Assembly: GCF_000311985.1 (NCBI RefSeq)
Contig: NZ_HE978585.1
Coordinates: forward strand, 713,813 to 747,778
DNA from: Kallipyga massiliensis ph2
Lineage (GTDB): Bacteria > Bacillota > Clostridia > Tissierellales > Peptoniphilaceae
DNA: 33,966 nt
Direction of reading: 5' to 3'
Positions within the stretch are counted from its first letter, which is position 1, and every line of letters begins with the position of its first letter. The position numbers were made by a program, and so were the translations under genes. Positions 23,001 through 30,678 of this stretch are shown here, piece after piece. Below the pieces are notes generated by a model. The model was not told the origin of the DNA. It saw nothing but the letters and a program-made list of their open reading frames with translations, and did not search any database.

Positions 23001-24263
23001 TTGACCCTGAAGAAGCCCACGGATTCCTATGCCCCCAAGAAGGTGACCTTTACTAAGGAAATGCGGAAGGACTACACTATCCTGGTTCCCGCCATGGCCC
23101 CGGACCACTTCCGGATCCTGGCGGCAGGGATGGAGTCCCTGGGCTACCACATGGCCTTCCTGGACAAGGTGGACCAAAACACCATCAATGAAGGGCTCAA
23201 GTACGTCAACAATGACTCCTGCTATCCCTCTATCACCGTGGTGGGCCAGATGATGGAGGCCCTGGACAGCGGAAAGTATGACCCCAACAAGGTGGCCCTC
23301 CTCATGACCCAGACCGGGGGAGCCTGCCGGGCCTCCAACTATGTGGGCTACATCCGGAAGGCCCTTAAGGACATGGGCCGGCCCCAAATCCCGGTCATCG
23401 CCCTCTCGGTCCAGGGGATCGAGACCTCGCCCGGCCTCCAGGTGACACCGGGCCTGGTCAACCGGGGGGTCATGGCCATCGTGGCGGGCGATGTCATCAT
23501 GCGCTGCTCCAATGCTACCCGCCCCTATGAGGCGGAGGCCGGAGAGACGGACCGGGTCAAGGAGAAGTGGATCCGGGCCTTCTCGGACTTTGTGGCCAAG
23601 CCCAGGCTCAAGGGATTCGGCGACCTGGTCCGGGCCTGTGTCCGGGATTTTGACCGGATCCCCCGCCTGGACATCGTCAAACCCAAGGCCGGGATCGTGG
23701 GCGAGATCCTGGTCAAATATCTCCCCGAGGCCAACAACAATCTTCAGGACCTCCTGGAGGCGGAGGGGGCCGAGGTGGTGGTGCCGGAATTGGCCGACTT
23801 CTTCCTCTACTGCTTCCGGAATGCCACCCACAAGGCCGACCTCCTGGGGACTTCCAAGGCCATGGCCGCCTTCAGCAACCTGGGGGTCTCCCTGATCGAA
23901 TTCTACCGCCGGCCCGTCCGCCGGGCCCTCCGGGCATCCACCCACTTCACGGAGATGTTCCACATCGAGGATGTGGAGGCCTTTGCCTCCGAGATCGTCT
24001 CCCTGGGCCACCACTACGGGGAGGGCTGGCTCCTGACCGGGGAGATGGTGGAGCTCATCCATGAGAGAGCGCCCAACATTGTCTGCATCCAGCCCTTCGG
24101 CTGCCTGCCCAACCATATCACCGGGAAAGGGGTCATGAAGGCCATCCGTGAGGCTTATCCGGAATCCAACATCATCGCCATCGACTACGACCCGGGCGCT
24201 TCCGAGGTCAACCAGGTCAACCGGGTCAAACTCATGATGACTTCAGCCCGCGAAGGGATGTAA
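20022..24263 (+). CDS. Fused acyl-CoA dehydratase activase (two BadF/HgdC-type ATPase domains plus DUF2229-type region)
   Basis: A 1413-residue cytoplasmic protein. Domains in order: ATPase module 1 (~1-260; GLDVGSTTVKVVAVD, GGEDSK, CAGGTGAFIDQ, CGVFAKTDVQ); ATPase module 2 (~320-580; GIDAGSTTSKVVLL, DIGGQDMKA, SGCGSF, CTVFMNSKV); a cysteine cluster (C602, C605, C609, C628); then a DUF2229/dehydratase-subunit-like region (~670-1400). In HgdC-type activases the two cysteines per module bind a 4Fe-4S cluster that drives ATP-powered single-electron transfer to 2-hydroxyacyl-CoA dehydratases. Here activator and dehydratase-like parts are fused and no separate dehydratase subunits or CoA-transferase are adjacent, so the substrate is unknown. 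AGGAGGTGA precedes the ATG. fni follows 43 bp later. Confidence 0.9.
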   Translation: MHLHIGLDVGSTTVKVVAVDENEEVVFSVYRRHKSDVKRTVQEVLADLKDAVGDLPVRMAVTGSGGMILEELLGIPFVQEVIAETRAIRTYIPETDVIIELGGEDSKITYLEGNIEQRMNSICAGGTGAFIDQMANLLDTDAAGINRMARDYRKIYPIASRCGVFAKTDVQALLNDGASKEDIAMSVFQSVVNQTISNLACGRPIQGRITFLGGPLHFMDSLRDRFKETLGPEGNTFTIPEDAQLFVAMGAALMAREEAEEAGLGEIIRRLEGDRVVTIEKKTLDPLFTSEEEFREFVRDHQTGDLREEDLASYSGPTYLGIDAGSTTSKVVLLGEDDQVLFTSYASNKGKPLEHVIENIRAIYALMGPDAWIAQSGICGYGEDFIKAALSVDLGEVETIAHYRAASYFNPDVDFILDIGGQDMKAMHIRDGVIDSIQLNESCSSGCGSFLSTFAASVGLDVKEFQEKAIRSKEPADLGSRCTVFMNSKVKQAQKEGASVEDIAAGLCYSVIKNAIQKVIKVRDPKKLGDHLVVQGGTFYGDAILRAFEKITGRKATRPSIAGLMGAMGMALIAKERSTGKSTLLSDEELAAFHYRQKSARCGRCTNNCALTINIFSDGSRYISGNRCERGAGIQREKKDLPNLYAYKYDRLFNYYSSLPEEGAALPTVGIPRVLNIYENYPLWHTFFTRLGFPVKLSPRSSREIYDKGLGSISSETVCYPGKMVNGHIEALVEEGVPLIWYPSIFYENKQFDQSRNQVNCPVVCGFPEVIRNNVDALKKNEVTYLYPFLSFKDKKALADRLVEVFSSFEVGGKAYALPPDKIRQALDAAWTEQANYRSDILREGELALDWIKSHKGRGIVLAGRPYHVDNEINHGIPELINGMGLAVLSEDSIAMKAGDTREDLRVLDQWVYHARLYRAAEFVADHEDLELIQLNSFGCGLDAVTTDQVQEILEARGRIYTVLKIDEVSNLGAVKIRIRSLIQAIDNARKAGLTLKKPTDSYAPKKVTFTKEMRKDYTILVPAMAPDHFRILAAGMESLGYHMAFLDKVDQNTINEGLKYVNNDSCYPSITVVGQMMEALDSGKYDPNKVALLMTQTGGACRASNYVGYIRKALKDMGRPQIPVIALSVQGIETSPGLQVTPGLVNRGVMAIVAGDVIMRCSNATRPYEAEAGETDRVKEKWIRAFSDFVAKPRLKGFGDLVRACVRDFDRIPRLDIVKPKAGIVGEILVKYLPEANNNLQDLLEAEGAEVVVPELADFFLYCFRNATHKADLLGTSKAMAAFSNLGVSLIEFYRRPVRRALRASTHFTEMFHIEDVEAFASEIVSLGHHYGEGWLLTGEMVELIHERAPNIVCIQPFGCLPNHITGKGVMKAIREAYPESNIIAIDYDPGASEVNQVNRVKLMMTSAREGM

Positions 24264-24306
24264 TTTGTTACAATAGAGAAAAGAGATTGAAGGGGAGGTG
24301 GGGCCA

Positions 24307-25359
24307 TTGACCAGAGGAGACCAGAGCTTGCGGAAGGAACGCAAGGACGAACATATTGAAAATTACCTCCAAACCGAATATGTGGGGGATAGCCTCCTGG
24401 GGGATGTCTATCTGGAGCCTCGCTCCTTCCCCGAGGTGGATATGGAGGCCATCGACACCGGCATGGAGATTTTCGGCAAGCGCCAGGCCATCCCCCTGAT
24501 GATCAACGCCATGACCGGGGGGACGGAGGTTACCCGGGCCATCAACGAGAGCCTGGCCCGGATTGCCGGTCGGCTGGGCCTCCCTGTCCAGGTGGGGTCT
24601 ATGCGGATTGCCCTGGATGACCCCTCCACCATCCCCAGCTTCCGGGTGGTCCGGGACATCATGGGCCCCCAAGGGGTGGTCCTGGCCAACCTGGGGGCGG
24701 AAGCGGAGGTGGACGAGGTCGGTCGGGTCATGGATATGATTGATGCCGACGGGATCGGGATCCACCTCAATGCCCACCAGGAGGCCGTTATGGAAGAGGG
24801 GGAGAGGGACTTCCGGTCTTGGAAGACCCGGGTCCGGGCCATTGCGGAAGCCTTTCCCGGAAAGGTCATCGTCAAGCAGGTGGGCTTGGGGATGGACCGG
24901 GAGGCCCTGGCCTTCCTGGAGGACCTCCCCCTGGCCTATGTGGATATTTCCGGCCTGGGCGGGACCAATTTCTTTGAGATCGAAGACCTCCGACGCTTGG
25001 ATGAGGACTTCACCGAGTTCTACACCTGGGGGATCCCCACCGCCAAGGCCATCCTCAATGCCAAGGCCGAGGCGCCCAGCCAAAAGATCATCGCTTCCGG
25101 AGGGATCCGGACGGCCAGCGACCTGGTCCGGGCCATGGTCCTGGGGGCGGACATGGGGGCCATCTCCGGGGAAATCCTCCGCTTCCTCTTGAATGGGGAT
25201 GAGGACTACACCGCCCACTATCTGTCCCAAGTGGCCGACCACTTCCGGATTGCTCTGGCCTTTATGGGCTGTCAGGATTTGGAGGACCTTCACCGCCTCC
25301 CCTACCAACTGACGGGAGAATTGGCCCGGTTGGTGGAAGGCAAGGTCTACCGACAATAG
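24307..25359 (+). CDS. fni: Type 2 isopentenyl-diphosphate delta-isomerase (FMN-dependent)
   Basis: Interconverts IPP and DMAPP, the two isoprenoid building blocks, with reduced FMN; typical of Gram-positives using the mevalonate pathway. The 350-residue TIM-barrel protein has the N-terminal RKDEHI substrate motif, the MTGGTE segment, the Gln-Glu pair in HLNAHQE (~155), ISGLGGTNF, and the FMN-phosphate loop IASGGIRTASDL plus GADMGAISG. The chosen start is TTG at 24307, 8 bases after GGGGAGG; a GTG at 24298 would lie inside the ribosome binding site. It follows the activase gene with a 43-bp gap and is followed by a weak hairpin. No other mevalonate gene is in the window. Confidence 0.93.
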   Translation: MTRGDQSLRKERKDEHIENYLQTEYVGDSLLGDVYLEPRSFPEVDMEAIDTGMEIFGKRQAIPLMINAMTGGTEVTRAINESLARIAGRLGLPVQVGSMRIALDDPSTIPSFRVVRDIMGPQGVVLANLGAEAEVDEVGRVMDMIDADGIGIHLNAHQEAVMEEGERDFRSWKTRVRAIAEAFPGKVIVKQVGLGMDREALAFLEDLPLAYVDISGLGGTNFFEIEDLRRLDEDFTEFYTWGIPTAKAILNAKAEAPSQKIIASGGIRTASDLVRAMVLGADMGAISGEILRFLLNGDEDYTAHYLSQVADHFRIALAFMGCQDLEDLHRLPYQLTGELARLVEGKVYRQ

Positions 25360-25367
25360 TTCACTTG

Positions 25368-25400
25368 GAGACTTCCCGCTTTCGGTCGGGAAGTCTCTTT
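25368..25400 (+). terminator. Hairpin after fni, weak or partial terminator
   Basis: GAGACTTCCCG (25368-25378), an 8-base loop and CGGGAAGTCTC (25387-25397) make a perfect 11-bp stem, but only TTT follows before GAGCC. It may reduce rather than stop transcription into the Mrp gene, or stabilise the upstream mRNA end. Confidence 0.6.
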
Positions 25401-25442
25401 GAGCCGGAAGGCTCATGGAAATCGAAGAAAGGGTTCTATGCA

Positions 25443-26228
25443 ATGCCAGAAATGAACCGGCCTCTCCAAAAGAAGGCCCACGAGAAATCAACCATTGACC
25501 ACGTCATCGCCGTCATGTCGGGCAAGGGCGGGGTAGGGAAGTCCATGGTGACCTCCCTGGCCGCCATGGCCACCGCCCGGTCGGGCTGGAATGTCGGGAT
25601 CCTGGACGGGGACATTACCGGCCCCTCCATCCCCCGGGCCTTCGGCCTGGACAAGGGCTTCCCCATGGCGGGCAAGGTCCCCCATGCCCGGGAGTCCAAT
25701 GCCGGCATCCAGATCGTCTCGGCCAACCTCATCCTCGGCCACGAGGAGGACCCCGTCCTTTGGAAGGGGCCCATGGTGGGCCAGGCGGTTACCCAGTTCT
25801 GGACGGACTTCGTCTACTCCAATGTGGACTATCTCTTTGTGGATATGCCTCCGGGAACAGGTGATGTCCCCCTGACCGTCTTCCAGTCCCTCCCGGTGGA
25901 GGGGGTTATTATCGTGACCTCCCCCCAGGACCTGGTGTCCATGATCGTGGGCAAGGCCATCAATATGTGCCAGATGATGGGGATCCCCATCGTCGGCCTG
26001 GTAGAAAATATGTCCTATTTCCAAGCCCCCGACACGGGAAAGAAGTATAAGATCTTTGGGGATAGCCACATTGAAGAGGTCTGTGCGGACAAGGGTTTAG
26101 ATCTTTTAGCCCAGGTCCCCATCAATCCCGACTTGGCCCGGCTCATGGACCAAGGCCGGATCGAAGAAGCGGATACCGATCTATTCAAGCCCCTGGTTGA
26201 TAAAATCGTAAAAATGACCCGGAAGTAA
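25443..26228 (+). CDS. Mrp/NBP35-type P-loop ATPase (ApbC-like iron-sulfur carrier) lacking the CxxC motif
   Basis: A 261-residue cytoplasmic ATPase of the Mrp/NBP35/ApbC family, dimeric scaffold or carrier proteins for 4Fe-4S clusters. The deviant Walker A is SGKGGVGKS (~26-34), followed by GILDGDITGPSIPRAFG, the switch region DMPPGTGDVPLT and VENMSYF. In most family members VENMSYF is followed by a C-P-x-C pair that bridges the cluster between subunits; here the sequence is QAPDTGKKYKIFG, so both cysteines are missing. It could be an adapted scaffold using other ligands or have lost cluster binding. ATG at 25443 is preceded by AAGAAAGGG. Transketolase starts 28 bp after its stop, suggesting an operon. 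Confidence 0.88.
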   Translation: MPEMNRPLQKKAHEKSTIDHVIAVMSGKGGVGKSMVTSLAAMATARSGWNVGILDGDITGPSIPRAFGLDKGFPMAGKVPHARESNAGIQIVSANLILGHEEDPVLWKGPMVGQAVTQFWTDFVYSNVDYLFVDMPPGTGDVPLTVFQSLPVEGVIIVTSPQDLVSMIVGKAINMCQMMGIPIVGLVENMSYFQAPDTGKKYKIFGDSHIEEVCADKGLDLLAQVPINPDLARLMDQGRIEEADTDLFKPLVDKIVKMTRK

Positions 26229-26256
26229 GTTGATGAAACCACAAGGAGGTAAGCTC

Positions 26257-28242
26257 GTGAACAAGATGGACCAAGTGGCGATCAATGCCATTCGTATGCT
26301 CAGTGTTGATATGATCAATAAGGCCAATTCCGGCCACCCCGGCCTTCCCCTGGGTGCGGCCCCCATGGCCCATGCCCTCTTTACCCGGGTCATGGACCAG
26401 AACCCTGAAGACGCCCATTGGCCCAACCGGGACCGGTTCATCCTCTCCGCAGGACATGGGTCGGCCCTCCTTTACTCCCTCCTCCACCTGTCCGGCTATG
26501 ACCTGACCATGGATGACCTGAAGAACTTCCGCCAGCTGGATTCCAAGACCCCGGGCCACCCGGAGGTCCACCACACGGAGGGGGTGGAAGCCACGACCGG
26601 TCCCCTGGGTCAGGGGATTGCTATGGCTGTCGGCATGGCCATGGCGGAGAAGCATCAGGCTGCCCTCTACAACACGGAGGACTACAAGGTCATGGACCAC
26701 TTCACCTACTTCCTCTGCGGGGACGGGGATTTGATGGAAGGGGTGTCCAATGAGGCGGCTTCCCTGGCGGGCCACCTGGGCCTGGGCAAGCTGATCGGCC
26801 TATACGACTCCAACCGGATTTCCCTGGACGGTCCCCTGGATCTCTCCTTCTCGGAGGATGTGGCGGGCCGCTTCCGGGCCCTGGGTTGGCAGGTCCTGAC
26901 CGTTGAAGACGGCAACGATGTGGAGGCCATTGAAGAGGCCCTCTGCCAGGCCCAAAAAGAGGAAAAGAAGCCCAGCCTGATCGAGGTCAAGACGGTCATC
27001 GGCTATGGGGCTCCCGGCCAGGGAACCTCCGGCGTCCACGGAGCCCCCATCGGCGGCGAGGGACGGGGAAGCCTGGCGGAAAACCTGGCTTGGGACCGTG
27101 AGCCCTTCGACCTGCCCGATGAGGCCTATGCGCTTTATAAAGAGGCGGTGGTTGACCGGGGCCGGAAGGCCCAGGAGGCCTGGCAGGCGACCTTCGAGGC
27201 CTATGAGGCGGCTTATCCGGACAAGGCCAAGGCCTTCCGGGATGCCTTCGAGGGCAAGCTGGATCCGGACTGGGCCAAGGACCTCCCCAGCTACGAAGTG
27301 GGCGAGTCCAAGGCGACCCGGGTCAATTCCTATGAGATGATCCAGGAAGTGGCCAAGGCCGTCCCCTACTTCTGGGGCGGGTCGGCTGACCTGTCGGGGT
27401 CCAACAAGAGCGACATCAAGGGAGAAGATAAGTTCGTCATCGATTCTGACGAAGGAAGAAATATTTATTACGGCGTCCGGGAATTTGCCATGGGGGCCAT
27501 TAACAACGGGATCTACCTCCACGGGGGATCCAAGGTCTTCTGCGCCACCTTCTTTGTCTTCTCGGATTACCTCCGCCCGGCTGCCCGCCTCTCGGCCCTC
27601 ATGAAACTCCCCACCATCTACGTCACCACCCACGACTCTGTGGCCGTCGGTGAGGACGGTCCTACCCATGAGCCCATCGAACACCTGGCTTCCTGGCGGT
27701 CCATGGTCAACCTGGACCTGGTCCGTCCGGCCGATGGGAATGAGACCCGGGCAGCCTGGATCCTGGCGGTCGAATCCACCGACCGGCCCACCATGCTGGC
27801 CCTTAGTCGGCAGAACCTCCCCATCCTGGAGGGAACCAAGGAGAAGGCCATGGAAGGGGTCCGGAAGGGGGCCTATGTTCTCTCCGAAGCCCAGGGTCAG
27901 GCCCAGGGTATCCTGATCGGGACGGGGTCGGAAGTCCAACTCTGTCTGGAAGCCCAGAAGATCCTGGCTGACCGGGGAATCCCCGTCCGGGTGGTTTCCA
28001 TGCCTTCCATGGCCCGCTTTGAGGACCAGGATCCGGCCTACAAGGAATCCGTCCTTCCCCGGGACCTGACCAAGCGGGTTTCCATCGAGGCGGGGGTTGC
28101 CTTCGGTTGGGACCGGTATGTGGGTCCCCAAGGCAAGTCCATCTCCATCGACCGCTTCGGCCTTTCCGCCCCCGGCGGCCAGGCACTGGAATGCCTGGGC
28201 ATGACGGCGGAGAATGTGGTGGAGGCCTTCAGCTCTTTATAG
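26257..28242 (+). CDS. tkt: Transketolase
   Basis: Thiamine-diphosphate enzyme moving two-carbon units between sugar phosphates in the non-oxidative pentose phosphate pathway. The 661-residue single-chain protein has NSGHPGLPLGAAP, the ThDP-binding GDGDLMEG...N motif (~150-180), HGAPIGG in the first third, and the pyrimidine-domain motif HDSVAVGEDGPTHEPIEHL with the catalytic glutamate region at ~465. Length is that of bacterial homodimeric transketolase. GTG at 26257 was chosen because AAGGAGG lies 7 bases upstream; the ATG at 26266 is too distant and an upstream start would include the ribosome binding site. It follows the Mrp-type gene by 28 bp and ends at a strong terminator. Confidence 0.96.
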   Translation: MNKMDQVAINAIRMLSVDMINKANSGHPGLPLGAAPMAHALFTRVMDQNPEDAHWPNRDRFILSAGHGSALLYSLLHLSGYDLTMDDLKNFRQLDSKTPGHPEVHHTEGVEATTGPLGQGIAMAVGMAMAEKHQAALYNTEDYKVMDHFTYFLCGDGDLMEGVSNEAASLAGHLGLGKLIGLYDSNRISLDGPLDLSFSEDVAGRFRALGWQVLTVEDGNDVEAIEEALCQAQKEEKKPSLIEVKTVIGYGAPGQGTSGVHGAPIGGEGRGSLAENLAWDREPFDLPDEAYALYKEAVVDRGRKAQEAWQATFEAYEAAYPDKAKAFRDAFEGKLDPDWAKDLPSYEVGESKATRVNSYEMIQEVAKAVPYFWGGSADLSGSNKSDIKGEDKFVIDSDEGRNIYYGVREFAMGAINNGIYLHGGSKVFCATFFVFSDYLRPAARLSALMKLPTIYVTTHDSVAVGEDGPTHEPIEHLASWRSMVNLDLVRPADGNETRAAWILAVESTDRPTMLALSRQNLPILEGTKEKAMEGVRKGAYVLSEAQGQAQGILIGTGSEVQLCLEAQKILADRGIPVRVVSMPSMARFEDQDPAYKESVLPRDLTKRVSIEAGVAFGWDRYVGPQGKSISIDRFGLSAPGGQALECLGMTAENVVEAFSSL

Positions 28243-28283
28243 GACAAGACCTTCAAATGTGATCGTAATCAATGGAAGAGATC

Positions 28284-28322
28284 AAGCCATCCTCTATCTT
28301 GATAGTGGATGGCTTTCTTTTT
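28284..28322 (+). terminator. Rho-independent terminator after tkt
   Basis: AAGCCATCC, T, CTATC, loop TT, GATAG, T, GGATGGCTT (28284-28315) form a 14-bp stem with a single symmetric T-T mismatch, followed by TTTCTTTTTCTG. Position between tkt and the suf promoter region supports the call. Confidence 0.93.
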
Positions 28323-28366
28323 CTGTTTTTCTTCCGCGCTTCTTAAAAAGGAGGAAAAGCGGTATA

Positions 28367-28372
28367 TATAAT
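28367..28372 (+). promoter_or_regulatory. Candidate -10 element of the suf operon promoter
   Basis: A perfect TATAAT lies 38 bp before the sufC ATG, in an AT-rich stretch just after the tkt terminator. The best -35 is a weak TTAAAA at 28343-28348 (18-bp spacing). The poor -35 leaves room for an activator or an IscR/SufR-like control, but no operator was recognised. Confidence 0.5.
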
Positions 28373-28409
28373 AGAGTGCAAAAAGTCCAAGAAAGAATGA
28401 GGAGTGAAT

Positions 28410-29183
28410 ATGGCGAATCTACTGGAAATCAAAGACCTACATGTTGAAATTGAGGGCAAGGAGATCCTGTCCGGGGTCAACCTGACCATCCATCCCGGAG
28501 AGGTCCATGTCGTTTTGGGGCCCAATGGGGCCGGCAAGTCCACCCTGGCCAATGCCATCATGGCCCACCCCAAATATAAAATCACCCAGGGAGATATCCT
28601 TTTTGAAGGGGAATCCATCCTGGAATGGACGGCCGATGAACGGGCCCGGAAGGGGATCTTCATGGCCTTCCAGAACCCCCAGGAGGTGCCCGGGGTGAGC
28701 GTGGAGGACTTCCTCCGGGCGGCAGTCGCCCAGAAGACGGGGAAGAACCCCTCCATCATGAAGTTTAATAAGGAAATCAACCGGAAGTCGGAAGACCTGG
28801 AGATGGGTGGGGACCTGTCCGGCCGCTATCTCAACGTGGGCTTCTCCGGGGGCGAAAAGAAGAAGACGGAAATCCTCCAGATGCAGACCCTGGACCCCAA
28901 GTTCGTCATGCTGGACGAAATTGACTCCGGCCTGGATGTGGATGCGGTCCGGGTGGTCTCCCAAGGGGTAGCGGACTTCCTTAACGAGGAGAAGTCTTGC
29001 CTCATCATCACCCATATTTCCACCATCCTGGCCTCTCTCCATCCCGACTTTGTCCACGTCATCATCGGGGGCAAGCTGGTCAAGGAGGGCGGGCCCGACC
29101 TGGTCGGCAAGGTCCAGGAAGAGGGCTACGGCTGGATCCGGGAGGAATTGGGTCTGGAGACCAAGTCGGAAGAGGAGGCCTAA
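28410..29183 (+). CDS. sufC: Fe-S cluster assembly ATPase SufC
   Basis: ABC-type soluble ATPase that drives cluster assembly on the SufBCD scaffold in the cytoplasm. The 257-residue protein has Walker A GPNGAGKST (38-46), the signature region NVGFSGGEKKK, Walker B FVMLDEIDSGLD and H-loop IITHIS. No membrane partner exists, as expected for SufC. The ATG at 28410 follows GAGGAG; a GTG two codons earlier overlaps that site. It heads a tightly packed sufCBDSU operon (gaps or overlaps of 11 bases or less), the order common in anaerobic Firmicutes and Actinobacteria. Confidence 0.97.
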   Translation: MANLLEIKDLHVEIEGKEILSGVNLTIHPGEVHVVLGPNGAGKSTLANAIMAHPKYKITQGDILFEGESILEWTADERARKGIFMAFQNPQEVPGVSVEDFLRAAVAQKTGKNPSIMKFNKEINRKSEDLEMGGDLSGRYLNVGFSGGEKKKTEILQMQTLDPKFVMLDEIDSGLDVDAVRVVSQGVADFLNEEKSCLIITHISTILASLHPDFVHVIIGGKLVKEGGPDLVGKVQEEGYGWIREELGLETKSEEEA

Positions 29184-29184
29184 G

Positions 29185-30678
29185 ATGGACCAAGACCGTA
29201 TGGACCTGGCCCATGCCCGCCACCTGGAAAGGAAGGCGGAGAGGGACCGGAGAAAACAATCAAAGCGGGTCACTCCGCCGGAGAGGACGGATGTCTCCGA
29301 CCAGCGGCGGGGGGTCTACGATATCAAGAACAGCCTGGACTACGACTATAAAACGGAAAACGGACTGTCGGAGGAGACCGTCCGGGAGATTTCCAAGGAG
29401 AAAAATGAGCCCGACTGGATGTTGGAAAAGCGTCTGGAAGCCCTGGAAATCTTCAATGCCTCCGAAAACCCCAACTGGGGTCCCGACCTAACCCCGGTGG
29501 ATATGGATAAAATTTCGGCCTATGTCCGGCCCAAGGCCCAGAAGGCCCGGAATTGGAAGGATGTGCCGGATGAGATCCGGGACACCTTCGAGAAGCTGGG
29601 GATCCCTGAGGCTGAGCTCAATTCCCTGGCCGGGGTGGGGGCTCAATTCGACTCGGAGATCGTCTACCACAACATGAAGGACTTTCTGGGGGAAAAAGGG
29701 GTGGTTTACACCGACTTTGAGACGGCGGTCCATGACTATCCCGAGATCGTGAAGAAGTATTTCGGGACCCTCATCACCCCCCGCCTCCACCGGTATGCGG
29801 CCCTCCACTATGCGGTTTGGTCGGGTGGATCCTTCGTCTACGTCCCCAAGGGGGTCAAGGTGGACTTCCCCCTCCAGTCCTACTTCCGCCTGAATGCGCC
29901 GGGAGCGGGCCAGTTTGAGCACACCTTGATTGTCATCGAAGACGGGGGAGACTGCCACTTCATCGAAGGCTGCTCAGCCCCCAAGTACAACACCCTGAAC
30001 CTCCATGCCGGGGCCGTCGAGCTCTTCGTCGGGGAGGGGGCCCACCTCCGCTATTCCACCATCGAAAACTGGTCCCGGAACATGTACAACCTCAACACCA
30101 AGCGGGCCCAGGTGGAGAAGAAGGGGAAGATCGAGTGGGTATCCGGGTCCTTCGGGTCGGCGGTCTCCATGCTTTACCCGGCCTCCGTCCTCAAGGGGGA
30201 GGAGGCGGTGTCGGAGTTCACCGGGATCACTTTCGCCGGCAAGGGCCAGTACCTGGATACCGGGGCCCAGTCCATCCACCTGGCCCCCCGGACCTATTCC
30301 TCCATCAACTCCAAGTCCATCTCCAAGGGCGGGGGGACCTCCATCTACCGGGGAACCGTCGTCATGGGGCCGGACTCCCACGGGTCCCGCTGTGCCCAGG
30401 ACTGCGAATCCTTAATGCTGGATTCGGACTCCCGGACCGACACCATCCCTTCCATCCGGGTGGAAAATGAGGATGTGGAGCTTGGGCACGAAGCCAAGAT
30501 CGGGTCCATCGATGAGGAGGCCATCTACTACCTCATGACCCGGGGGATCCCGGAAGATGAGGCCAAGGCCATGATCGTCCGGGGATTCGCTGAACCGGTG
30601 GCCAAGGAACTGCCCATGGAATATGCCGTGGAGATGAATAACCTGATTACTTTGGAACTGAAAGGAGCGATTGGCTGA
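29185..30678 (+). CDS. sufB: Fe-S cluster scaffold protein SufB
   Basis: Core scaffold subunit of the SufBC2D complex on which the cluster is built. The 497-residue protein has the family start-of-core SEETVREISKEKNEPDWML (~54-72), the beta-helix with YVPKGVKV, GQFEHTLIV, the EGCSAPKY cysteine segment, and a C-terminal GSRCAQDCESLML then GHEAKIG containing the conserved Cys and His. About 30 extra basic/charged residues precede the usual start (RHLERKAERDRRKQSKR region). The ATG at 29185 lies one base after the sufC stop, with AGGAGG in the sufC end; no internal start with a good ribosome binding site replaces it. Confidence 0.96.
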   Translation: MDQDRMDLAHARHLERKAERDRRKQSKRVTPPERTDVSDQRRGVYDIKNSLDYDYKTENGLSEETVREISKEKNEPDWMLEKRLEALEIFNASENPNWGPDLTPVDMDKISAYVRPKAQKARNWKDVPDEIRDTFEKLGIPEAELNSLAGVGAQFDSEIVYHNMKDFLGEKGVVYTDFETAVHDYPEIVKKYFGTLITPRLHRYAALHYAVWSGGSFVYVPKGVKVDFPLQSYFRLNAPGAGQFEHTLIVIEDGGDCHFIEGCSAPKYNTLNLHAGAVELFVGEGAHLRYSTIENWSRNMYNLNTKRAQVEKKGKIEWVSGSFGSAVSMLYPASVLKGEEAVSEFTGITFAGKGQYLDTGAQSIHLAPRTYSSINSKSISKGGGTSIYRGTVVMGPDSHGSRCAQDCESLMLDSDSRTDTIPSIRVENEDVELGHEAKIGSIDEEAIYYLMTRGIPEDEAKAMIVRGFAEPVAKELPMEYAVEMNNLITLELKGAIG

